The notes under the pieces were generated by a model that was given only the letters and a program-made list of their open reading frames with translations, was not told the DNA's origin and ran no database searches. Position numbers and translations under genes: made by a program. Positions 35,755-46,906 of a stretch of 64,000 nt of DNA are shown in pieces. The DNA lies in the NCBI RefSeq assembly GCF_030272615.1, contig NC_081408.1, positions 63,794,614 through 63,858,613 on the forward strand, given 5' to 3'. This stretch comes from Cryptomeria japonica (Eukaryota; Streptophyta; Pinopsida; Cupressales; Cupressaceae). Each line of letters opens with the position of its first letter. The first letter of the stretch is position 1.

Positions 35755-38240
35755 TGTTAGATACAATGTGCCACTGAGATGGGGGTGAATCAATGGTTTA
35801 CAAAGTTTTCCCTTTATCTATCCTATGTGTGTGTACTAATTATTAGATCTAATAGAAATAAGAATTACCAATTAGGAGGGAGACTAACACAAATTCAAGC
35901 ACACATGAAAGGGGCATCACATAACACCAACATATATGAGGAAAACCCAAGATGGGGAAAACCTTGGTGAGAAATACTGCTGGAGTATACTACTCCAATC
36001 TAGCCTCGCAATGAAACTCTGATTACAATGTTTAGGGCACCAACCCAAGGAGCACCAACCCTTGATTTAGGGCACCAACTCAAGGAGCACCAACCCAAGG
36101 AGCTACAACCCCTGCACTGAGCTTAGACTCAGTGGTCTACTGTGATTATATTCAATTACAAAATTAATAGTCTTGTTAGAAATGAATTTTGTAACTCTTC
36201 TACAAATATCTCTATCGGTTTTCCTCTCTCTAATTCTTTGCCGATTCTCAGCTTACCTTTCAGTTGCAATCCTATCTCCTGAAGAAAATTACTTTCTATT
36301 ACACCTTCACCTGTGTAGTCTCTTCTTCTACTTTGTCAGTTCATCTGTCTCCCGGTTCAGCTCTCTATCGATTCTACTCCCTGTCAGTTCTACTCTCTGT
36401 TGGTTCTATCACTACCAATTTAGTCCTTTGTCAAACTCAATGGATGACTGTTGGTTACCTCACTATTGCCGGTTGAACTCTTAAATCCTATTCTCTCTCA
36501 CACTCAGTCTCTTCTTCACTTTCTTGGTGAGCACTTGACTGAATTCACTTCTTCAGCAACAATACCCTCTCATTCAGTGGCAACCTTCATCGATTTTGTC
36601 TTGCATATTTATAAACTAGTTTTCCCACAAAAAACTAATTCAAACTTTAGCCGGTTAGGGTTTCTTCATCAACCTTGAGGCAAACCAATTCCAATCAAGT
36701 CTCATGAGATCTAATCTCCTTGATTGATGAGTTTCAACTCATGAATGAATCTTTCCATTTTCATGCCTTCCATAACACACCTTTCTCATTTAGCAATCTG
36801 TATTTAACCTGTTGGCAGATCTCTTGGTTGATCACTAAGAATGGTTTGCCATTATTCTTCACTTACTTTGATCTGGTCAAACAATATGTCCTCGATCTCA
36901 GTTGTCCATTTAACCTCAAGCCACAAACCTCTACTATGCATCCTATGAATCACGCAGTCGACATAAATGTCGATCTTTAACCATCTACCTCACCACTTGA
37001 CACTTCACAAACATACCACGCCAACTTGTGCATGCATGCTTGCCACTTCATCTCCGCGTGGCCACTTTGTCAGCATCCACCTTTGCTAGGTCATCTGTGT
37101 CGCTCTGGATAGGATCATCGACCAACTCCGTTACCTTGTTTATCCACTAGTTTACTAACATTGTCGGTTATACCCTAACTGATCTGCAATCAACCTTTCA
37201 CCTTTCTTCTCTTCCAATGGAACACTCAACCAGTCATCACACATGCTAACCAACCTTGTGCACATCTTTATCAGATGAGAACCTTCTACATCCGCACTTT
37301 ATCACCTTAACTGGTGGACACACTTACTAGTAACCACCTTGATGACACCATGTCATCAACCTTCAACTAACTCCATCTTCAATCCAGCAATGTCGTCTAT
37401 CTGTAGCAGTTCCAACTTTTCCTTGATCATTTGACTGGTTCTCCTCTTAACTAGTTTATCAAGGTGGCATACTCATTTGTTGAAGTGACAAACCCATCAC
37501 TCTTCAACTGTCCCGGTACCTCATTTTGCCTTCTTTATTGGTCCAGTGTATATCTTTGATTTCATGCACTTGAGGCATCTTAGTGTTTCACCAGTTCATC
37601 TAGTGTGAGCCTTCAATCACCTTCCTTCTACTCTTCTCTCTTGTCTTAGTGGACTATGATACAATTCATGCATAATAGGAGATAAGCTCCACTTACTGGC
37701 TGGAGTGGATCCTTGTTAACTACATCCTCCAATGCACCAATGTGGCTTCCCTTTTTGAGCAGCATATTTTCAAACAGGAACATGTGATCTAGTTGGGGCA
37801 CATTCAGTATCAGTCATCTTTTGAAATGGTGATTGCATCTTTATCTGAAGGGAGTGCTATTGTTTGACATCCACACAACATACCAGTGACCTATACATCC
37901 TTCTCCTCCAGTTTTTATGTGATTTAGGTAACATTCCCCCTCTTCATCACAATCAACCAACCAACATCTTTCTCTCTTACAGATGTCATCATTTACCAGT
38001 TATTATATCATATCGGTCTCCTATCCATATCTTCCACACAAGTCAAACACTAACTTGTGTACCGGTGACTCCAATGGTCATTGATCTAAATGACATTCTC
38101 TCCCTTATCAGTGACCTACAATACTAGGTGACTTCAAAGACATCACATCTGGTATGCATCAATAACAGTGTTGCACATACATCTCTTATATCGGTAACCA
38201 TCCTATACCAGTTGACATCAGTGACAACACAATGCCAACA
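35755..38240 (-). repeat. 5' LTR of the TR-GAG element (2,486 bp)
   Basis: Begins (plus strand) TGTTAGATACAATG and ends AATGCCAACA, then TSD CTCTA. It carries a small extra tandem repetition of GGGCACCAACCCAAGGAG-like sequence around 36030-36105 that the other LTR lacks, which accounts for part of the length difference. Confidence 0.88.
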
Positions 38241-38529
38241 CTCTACAAGTATTGCAGAAGATAGGCTTGGTTCCTGCATTTGAATTGTAATTTGTAAAAG
38301 AAATTAGTGATGAAAATTTAATTATATAAAATAAATCTAAAAGAGATATGTCTGAAATTGAAGAAGGTTTGAAGAATAAAAATACTTCATCTAGACTCTT
38401 ATCTTAGGTAGCATCTTTATTCAGCTGAAAAGACAAAAAGGTCAATTGTGTTTGAAAAATAGGTTTTGTACACCTTTCATAATAATATTTATAATTGTAA
38501 TATTTTTTTATTATGAGTTTTTCATGGAC

Positions 38530-39198
38530 ATGTGATGTAATATTTATTTATTTGATATTGCACATGGACGTGTAACATGCAAAGATCCCTTGAGAATATT
38601 CCTTTGGCCACTTGATGAGTTGTAATGTAATATTAGGATATTGTATTGTATTTATTTAATATTGGGAAATATACTTTGATAAAGTACCCAATATTAGATG
38701 TGAGCTCAATGGTATAGTTAGTTCATGGTATTTGCACATGTTTTGTAGCACATGATTCTGTACCACATTGTTTTGATGTAATGCCACTTGGTGGTTTTGT
38801 AGGAGCTTGTGTCTATAAAAGTAATTACAAGGATAATTGTTTGGGTGAGCTAGTTGGGCAACTTTAGAATTTGTAGAGGTTGGAAGTATGGCATCAGATG
38901 TGTGGTTACATGCTTGTTCACATGGAATGCTTGTTTCAATGATTAGGGTTTTGAAGGTTTTAATGGATGTAATGTAATATTGCATTGTTGAATTATAGAT
39001 GGATGATAGATGCCTTTGGAGGATCAGTTTTTTCATCATGAGGGTTTTCCTAGGGTATATCTTGTGTCATTTTTTGATGGTTATATTGTCTATTCTTTGC
39101 ACGAAGATTCTATACATTTATTTCATTGAAATCTCAATTGGGTTATGTGGAAATTGTCATAAAGTTGGTTGCAAGTTTCCTTACAATTTCTATCAGAG
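38530..39198 (+). mobile_element. Possible LTR end followed by PBS-like site
   Basis: CTTACA at about 39179-39184 is followed by ATTTCTATCAGAGC, whose last nine bases equal the core of the tRNA-Met PBS (TGGTATCAGAGC). Upstream lies TCTATAAAAG (about 38811-38820), a plausible LTR TATA box. The LTR start is a guess and no second LTR or coding region was found. Confidence 0.35.
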
Positions 39199-42100
39199 CT
39201 ATACTTTTTTTATTGTTATAACCATAGGTTTTAAATCCTTGAATACATGAAAGAGTGCTAGAGAAGGAAAGATGTGAGGGTTTTGTAGGTTGTTTATTCC
39301 AAATCTGAGGTGTTTGGCTTTGCTTCTTGTTGGTTCTTCCAACTAATTACTCCACAGTTCCTCCATGAGAGGCCAATATCAATCTTCAAGGCCTTGGATC
39401 AGTGGACCAACTAACAAAGTGATGAATAGGGATAAGGAACTAGTCACACTCTCTGCACTTTAGGCTCGGTTAAACCAAGGTGGCTATCCCTTATAGTAGC
39501 ATTATTGATACCTTCTGGCTTATGTGATGCTACAAGAGATATGTTCTCAAAATATTATGCGAATCAGCGATCTTTAAACCTCATAGGAAGTGGCCTTCAT
39601 CCTTATACAATTTTGATTATAATGAGAAATATTATCCTATATACTTGGAAGCAAAAACTGAATAAATTAAAATGGTTATTGTACTATGTGATAATATTTT
39701 CTCCTTTCCTTAGTTAATAACACAATATTATGATCATCTCCTTATCCATTGGGCTAGATGCTAGATGAACCATTATTACAATACAAAATATGTATATTCT
39801 GCACCATGTTTTGCCTAGTATAATTGATGCCTAATATCAATCACATCATAGAATGAATTTCATAACTGTATCTATATTCTTTCTCTCTACATAGGACCCT
39901 TTTGAAGAAAGATCAACAAATTTAATCTTCTACTTTAGAAGAAGCTAAAATCTACTCAAACTCAACAACACTATGATGACATATGAACATAAAACCCTTG
40001 ATTTCATTAATTCATATAAGATTCTGGATGCCAAGTATAAAAAAACTACTTACAAATTATTGGAATAAATTTCAAGATGTTTAATATCTACAGAATATGT
40101 GCACATCATCCTTTGTAAATTTTCCTACAAGTAGGACATGACACAAAATCACAGCACTTCATTACAAAACTTATGAACACTATTGCATACTATTCACCCT
40201 TGGTGAAAGATAAACATAGAATCTTCTCTAAGAACTAGAAGTATTATCTATTCTATCATGAGGAGGAAGAAGAATCTCTAGAATAAGGCCTTGATTATCC
40301 TCTTATAGAAAAATGAGGATGCAACAAGATTTTAGCCTTTAAAAATAGGTAACCAACTGATAGGAAAAGGACAAACTACTTTTCGAGCTCTCTAACATAT
40401 ATAAACATTCCTCTATGTTGCTCTGCAAGTGGTAGATATTGGAAATGATTTGATCCTCCTTTTTTTTTCTCAAGCTTCTCTCATCAGATTAAAAAATGTG
40501 ATAATCCCATAGACCTCTTGAATGGAAATAAGAAGAAGAAAGTCCTAAATTTGGTCCTCTCTTGACACTTGGCTCCTTCATCTTTCTGAAAATTTGATTC
40601 TCAAAATATCTATCTTTTGTAATTAATAGTTGTCCTTTTTCTTCTATTTCATCTTATCTAAAAAATATCTAATTTCATCACTTTATCACCCTGCTAATTT
40701 TGACATGGATATATGATTTTTCTCTATCCTAACATATTATTTATGTTAGTAACAAATCTCTATCTTTTCTTCATTTTCAATTCTCTAGATTTGATTTCCC
40801 TGGACATTCTGAAACCCTATCTCTTCCACGGTTGGTCCCCATGCCTTCTCTTTTCATTTTGGTCTTTCCTTGTGCTTCTTTATGGCCTATTGGATGATGG
40901 GGATACCAACATTACTATGTTATGTCTTACCTCATGGATGTTTCATGTGTGTGTCGAAGAGCATGCAGGATAACATGGATAGTTGTTGTATTTCCTATTT
41001 GAATATTGGGCCCATGTGCCATGTAGTCTAACATGGACCAATCACCAACATTCAACTTAACAAGTCAACATGCGTGAACTATGGTCCCCACTTTATGTTA
41101 TAGCTTATTGACAAGAAATCATGAATTTGTCTTTCTCTTGGAACTATTGAAAACACTGTGCTGATTGGACACCCTTATTACGTGGCTCATCCCTCCATGT
41201 GTCCATGCTCTCATTGGTTTGTGCATCTTTTGTCCTCTTACAAGACCCACATGCCACATATATTGTGGATTTGTAGCATTATCTTCTATAGGTTCAACTA
41301 GTTGCACAATCTTGTGTTAATCTAGGTTATTGATCCTATGAAAAGTGATCACACAATACTGCATATGGGAGGCAAGTCCACTGGGCCCACCTCGTCCATG
41401 TGTCAATAGGTACCCATGAGGAAAATGTTCGTTTCTCCATCCACATCATGATTTGTTCAAGTGGGGCCCCTATTTTGTTTGTGTAGCATTCAAAATTTTT
41501 AGTGTGACAACCTCCTTTGGCAAGACCACTTTCAGCTCTAAGAGATTGTTATGGTTATATTGACACACATGTTTTGATGAGACATGAGAGGTGTCTCAAT
41601 AAAAAACCCCTCTTCGGCATGACATGGGCATCCGACAAGACCTCTTTTTCATCACTTTGGCATTTTTTGTTATGCCAATATGATTTAAAGATTCATTTTC
41701 TGTGGGACTATTGTGAAGTCTTGGCGAAATCTTGCTAGGATAAAAGATTGACCCTGAAAACTCATCAAGTGGATTCATAGGATTATGTCAACTGACACAG
41801 GACTTCATAAAAATGTAGAGAATCATGAAAAAGTATTGATTTGGCCTGATAATCAACTGGAACAAGAATATAGCTCTTAAAGTAGGCAAATTGGGAGGAT
41901 TCCACATGGTACATCTGGATGTCATAATCAAAATTTTGAATTTGGGTGCTCATAATTTGGTAAAACTTTTGAGGTGCCAACAACAGCTTTGTCTTGGGGA
42001 TGCATGCCTCTTACGAGCATGAAAAGAATTCAGATCTCTAGGGGAGCATATCAGGTGCCTACTCCATTGGGCTTCAGAGTCAAAAGGTAATCTCTGCCCC

Positions 42101-42439
42101 TAACTATTGTGGCTTGAACATCAAACCACATGTGATGGCCCAAGACCATCAAAAAAAGAAAGGCTTATTCTTTCCTCTATCATGGACATAATTTTCCCTT
42201 GATCTTACTGAGACCAATCTGAAGATATAGCTAGAATCTAACTGATCAAATATACTAACATCTCTCATCCAGCTACTATACTAAAAATCATGAGTGCATT
42301 CACCATCATGGAACATTTGAGACTAATGCAGAAACTTAAAATAGTGAATATCATGTGATAAGAATATGTTATTCTCACCAAAAAAAATACTGGCATGTTG
42401 ATCATAACACCTATCATGGCTTAAGTCCTTGTACCACAT

Positions 42440-43446
42440 CATAAAAAACTCTTCCTATTGAAAACAAAGAAACTCTTGCACTAATATACAATTGGTATCA
42501 GTTAGAAAACTTTCATCAGAAGTTTGATTGTCATACTGAAAACCTTGAAGATGATACTCTTGCAAACATTTTGACATATGATTACAATCCTGCAATACAT
42601 GGTTAGAGGAAAAATCATGTATTGGCTCTCTTTTCAATTCTACATTCTAGAAAGAAAAATCATTGACAAATTCAAGCATGCCCATAAGATCACCTGCCTC
42701 TTAATCTTCTAAACATGATGTAGAAGCACTATCAAAATCCCACACACATTCACAAGAATGTAAATCTTGTTCACAATAAACTCCCATGTCCACATGAAAT
42801 TTTTTGGACTAGGCCTCCAGCTCATAAAACAACACATCATCATGGGAATCAATGCATTGGGTTGAGACCTTGCACATACTAAAGTAATTGGATTCATCAT
42901 CATTCTTTTCAGATGTATCACTATTTTTAGTATGGCAATCAAATGTTATCTCACTTTCATGTGCATTGTCACTCTATATATTAACCAACTCACTAGTAAA
43001 AGAAAAATAAGAGATATATGTGTCATATATTGCCTTACAAAAGCTATAATCCTTAGGCTGCAAAAAACACAAGAATTTAGAGTCACTTTTCTTTAAATAC
43101 CTTTGATATTGCACTGACAACAAGTTTCAAATTTGCTCACTTCCTAATAAACCATTATCCCAATCTAGATATTTTACCCCTGCCTCTTCTTGATTCCTAT
43201 AACTATTGTCGATGTTACCAAGATATAAACCATGATCATCTATACTATTAGCATCATTAAAATATGAAAACTCAATGAACTAATCATAAAATAAGGTTTC
43301 AATATCATAGTCCAGATTGAATCGCCAACAACCTTGTTAGAAAAAAGGTCACAACCTGCCATAGAAAGTAAGATTTCTACATGTCCACTCTCATTTACAC
43401 TTGGGTCTTCATGATAGCATTTCATACTTGCACATTGGTCTTCCAT
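42440..43446 (-). pseudogene. Decayed acidic coding remnant, unidentified
   Basis: Minus-strand frames here read as long runs rich in Asp, Ser, Glu and Cys (for example the frame opening MEDQCASMKCYHEDPSVNES at 43446 and the one opening MKREPIHDFSSNHVLQDC at 42637), interrupted by stops and at least one frameshift. The biased composition suggests a former gag-like or structural retroelement protein, but I recognise no domain. Confidence 0.3.
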
Positions 43447-43482
43447 GGATTATTTACATTCTAGGTTCTCATTCTCTTGAAT

Positions 43483-44585
43483 GTGCTAGACAATTCAAAT
43501 AACCAAAGGAAAACTGAGAGGGGGGGGGGGGGTGAATCACTTGTCACTAGATTACCAAAACCTTAAGCATTTAAAAGTTTAATACCGGAATAAATACAAT
43601 CAATATTGGAAGACATAAACCAATTACTGGAATAACATATATACCAATTCAGCACAAGCAACAATTAGAGAAAAGATACCATCCACATGACACCAAGATT
43701 TGTACGTGGAGAACTCAGTAAAGGGGAAAACCATGATGGGAAGCCTACCCATAGTTAGATAATACTTCTATAGTAAGTATGTGAATAAAAATTGAGGGGC
43801 CTACACTTACAGGAAGGCTAGCAGCCTAGAGAACACTACTCATTGCAAAAGGAGTCTCACCGACTACATAAGAAATCCAAACTACAATCCAGAAGGAAGA
43901 ATTAACTGTAATAATAGCATCTCCTATTCCTGAGTACAGCTCTAGTTAAGCTCAATATCGGAGGACTTAAACCTCTTGCATAAACCCAACTCTACTACCT
44001 ATAATCGACTAAATCCTCTACATGAATGATTATTATATTATTTGCTTGCATACCCTTCCATTGATCTACAATGAGATCATGCACATATATACAAACCCTA
44101 GACCTTAAACAATTAGGTCAGCCACCCAAACAATAAACCATTTACATAATTATAAAACATGTCAGCCCAAGACCAAACAAATATTATCCAACACATAAAT
44201 CATCCCAGAAACACATCGAGAAGACCAATCAACATGCTACATTAAGATGGTCCATAACATTGATCCCACCATCAACATCATGAATCCCATCTCAAAACTA
44301 CACCAACACCACTTATGTATAGCTTCAAAATATCTTCAACAAAGCTCTGCTGGTGAAACGCTCACCTGATCAATAAACCAAGCTTACCAGCATAGGATAG
44401 CATCCGATCACAAGATCAATACTAACTGACTAAACATATATCTAAATAGCATGAATAGAAAATCCAAACCAATTCCATAAGCCAAAACATACCGGAGTAT
44501 ATTAGATCAACATCATCTTACCAACTAGAAACCAAAACATCCTACTAGGACCAACCAAATACTAGTAAATAACCAAAGTAGCTAG
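43483..44585 (-). mobile_element. LTR or LTR fragment of a copia element, minus strand
   Basis: Plus-strand start TGCTAGACAATTC is followed by CTGAGAG, a run of about fourteen G's and TGAATCAC, the inverted form of the pyrimidine-rich end of copia LTRs (compare 46801-46830). No PBS or coding region is attached on the left; the right edge meets the next LTR at 44586. Probably a solo or truncated LTR. Confidence 0.6.
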
Positions 44586-45360
44586 TGTTGACTATTAAAT
44601 TCAATGGTAGTCCCAAAGACACTGAGAGGGGGGGTGAATCAGTGTCTAACCACTTTAAATAATATTTAAACTTATTAATAACTTTGCATCCCAAAACAGT
44701 GTACTAGTAATAATAATTAATGCAACAAATAACAATAACAGAGACAACATAGAGAACACAACATAACAAAAGATATTTAAATAGGAAACCCAGTGTGGGA
44801 AAAACCTCAATGGGATTTGTGACCCACAATATTCATTCACTAGCCAATGAATAAATATTACTTACAAGGAGGGGCTTGCACATGCAGGGAGGCCAACTAT
44901 CGAGAGCTCACTGCTCAACTATAAAAATGGAAGTCTCACTAACTTACAAAATGGATGATTAAATCCAATACAATGTACTGCTCAAATCAACATCAACTAT
45001 GCTAGGTTCAGTACTGGTTTAAGCTTAGTCTATAACAAAAACCTTCTCTATCCTTATCCTTCACATATAAATATCCATATCCTTATGCATATCTCTATAT
45101 CTATATCTAAATGACTTTCAAGACCTTATCCATATATGAGTCTTTTACAATAAACCAAGTCAAATTTTACAAAAGATAATTACAATTCAAAACAATAAAT
45201 GTTTATTCCATGTCGGCCTGAGTTTCGAGATGCATTATAGCCAACGTCGGTGAAGTGTCTATCGGTGAATGTAGAAGTCTATTACTGATGTCAATAGCTG
45301 CCGATTGGTTGCCATGAATGACAACATCAGCCATTCTCATAAGAGTGTAGAATGCCAACA
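44586..45360 (-). mobile_element. 3' LTR of a minus-strand copia element (775 bp)
   Basis: Plus-strand TGTTGACTATTAAATTC...GAATGCCAACA satisfies TG...CA. The CTGAGAGGGGGGGTGAATCA block sits near its end. It is followed at 45361 by the inverted polypurine tract (TCTCCCCCTTT) and GGCATTGATGGCAACAC, matching the 3' end of the element at 1-124. Confidence 0.72.
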
Positions 45361-45760
45361 ATCTCCCCCTTTGGCATTGATGGCAACACTCATGAGAAAA
45401 ATCCAAAAATTGAAGTCCAGAAAGATGTTCTCCCCCTGAGCAAGTGATCTCCTCTATACATTTATTTTTCTCCTCCACTACTCCCCCTTTGACACCAATG
45501 ACAAAGGTTGTCAAAAATAGTCAAACGAGTTCAAAATTTCACCTCAAGGTCTCTAACCGGTTGGTTATAATCTGAAAAATATCTACATTGACATCAATGA
45601 AAATACATCAATGCAACACATAATCAATTCCTCCAAATTGCCAACAATATCCCCCTTTCGCATTGATGGCAACACTAGATGTGAAAAACATCCAAGTGCC
45701 AAGAAATGCCAAATAAATCTCCAACACAAGAATATAGCAATAATTTTTTGATCCATACTT
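45361..45760 (-). mobile_element. 3' internal remnant of a minus-strand copia element
   Basis: Holds the polypurine tract next to the LTR (45362-45373) and a second, similar purine tract at about 45649-45660, also beside GCATTGATGGCAACAC. No coding motif remains. It is cut off at 45761 by the plus-strand copia element, which inserted into it (candidate left target site TACTT, 45756-45760). Confidence 0.6.
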
Positions 45761-46849
45761 TGTTGGTATTATGGATGTGTTGCACTGGTTTTGTCATTGA
45801 TGTCAACACTTATCAGCACTTATCTTTCTGGAGATCTTTGGTTATGTTCACTGGCAAGTTCAGTGACTAATGCACAGTCACTGGTATCTAGTTCACCAAT
45901 AGGTTATATTGTTCACCGGCACTGAGGATGACTTGTTATCATCTGGAGATTACTTGGTTATGTCGAAGACATGGTTTGGACACTTGTTTTGGTGATTTGG
46001 TTATTGGTCTAATCAAGTTGGTATATTTATTGTTATCAAAAAAATGGTCTAGGTTATGGACCGACATGCATTATCTATTCTAGATTAGCACGACATGTTA
46101 TGGAGATTATTTATTGATTGGTTATTATTGTAAATGCATTGAGCCCACATGATGCATCACATATTGATTCATTTGTAATTGATTTTATTGTAATATTCTT
46201 AATGAGCCGACCTACACATTTGGTCCTACGTTTTGGTATATATGTAATATCTCATTTGTGAGATTATGTGGTAGAGGAACGTAATAAGGTATTACAAGGT
46301 TTTGATATTTGGTATATGTGAATATAAGAAGAGCTACTCACGTAGACATCATTTGAAGATTCAAGGAAGGTTTGAAGAAGACAATAAGAGCTTAGTTGGT
46401 ACTGAATCTAGCATATGAAGATGCTATTTTGAGCAGTACATTATCATTGGATTTAACCATCCAATTGTAGTCAGTGTGACTTTCATTTTGTGATTGAGCA
46501 GTGAGCTCTAGGAAGTTGGCCTTTTTGCATGTGTAGACCCCATTTGTACACACATACTATCTGCAGTAGTATCATCTGATTGTGGGTAAGGTTTCCCACT
46601 ATGGTTCTTCCCCTTACAGAGTTTCCACATAAAAATATTTGTGTTATGTTATGTGGTTGTTATTTCTCTTTCTGTTTCATGCGTTAAACTTTACCGGTAC
46701 TATTATTAGCTGTTAAACTATCAACCGACATTAAGTTTGGTTTACTGATATTATGCATCAAGATTGATTAAGTTATATTTGGGTTGAAATTAATAGACAA
46801 CTGATTCACCCCCCCCACCCCCCCTCTCAGTTTCCTCTGGGTCCTAACA
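45761..46849 (+). repeat. 5' LTR (1,089 bp) of the Ty1-copia element
   Basis: TGTTGGTATTATGG...GTCCTAACA. Near its end is ACTGATTCACC followed by a C-run and CTCTCAG. Aligned base by base with 51421-52263 until the latter is cut. Confidence 0.92.
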
Positions 46850-46851
46850 AT

Positions 46852-46863
46852 TGGTATCAGAGC
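46852..46863 (+). other. Primer-binding site (initiator tRNA-Met type)
   Basis: TGGTATCAGAGC, two bases after the 5' LTR; the standard plant copia primer-binding site. Confidence 0.93.
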
Positions 46864-46906
46864 CAAGTCCTCTTTTTGTAGAAGTTTAACAACTTGAGGA
46901 GATTCT

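Larger units (their letters stand above)
29946..38240 (-). mobile_element. Non-autonomous copia-type LTR retrotransposon with gag only (TR-GAG architecture)
   Basis: Complete 8.3-kb element on the minus strand. The two LTRs (29946-32368 and 35755-38240, about 2.4-2.5 kb each) are bounded by TG...CA, and the 5-bp duplication CTCTA lies at 29941-29945 and 38241-38245. The PBS is TGGTATCATAGC (minus strand of 35741-35752), one mismatch from the usual initiator-tRNA-Met site. A polypurine tract abuts the other LTR (minus strand of 32370-32380). The internal region is only 3.4 kb and shows gag with two zinc knuckles, but I found no protease, integrase, RT or RNase H motif. By eye the LTRs are about 85-90% alike, an old insertion. 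Confidence 0.88.
38246..43482. other. AT-rich intergenic sequence, no intact gene
   Basis: About 5.2 kb with only short open frames. Two weak remnants are listed separately: a possible LTR end with a PBS-like site near 39187 and a decayed acidic coding remnant at 42440-43446. Otherwise no recognisable TE ends, repeats or RNA genes. Confidence 0.5.

Noticed and set aside
40713-40973. 86-aa Leu/Phe-rich open frame
   Set aside because: Low-complexity hydrophobic translation of T-rich DNA; no start context, domain or neighbouring exon.
42489-42502. ATTGGTATCAG as a primer-binding site
   Set aside because: The match ends after nine bases (TTAG instead of AGC) and no LTR end precedes it convincingly.
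43518-43533. Run of about fourteen G's, considered as a G-quadruplex or telomere-like site
   Set aside because: It is the inverted pyrimidine tract found at the same place in every copia LTR here (C-run before CTCTCAG), so it is LTR structure.
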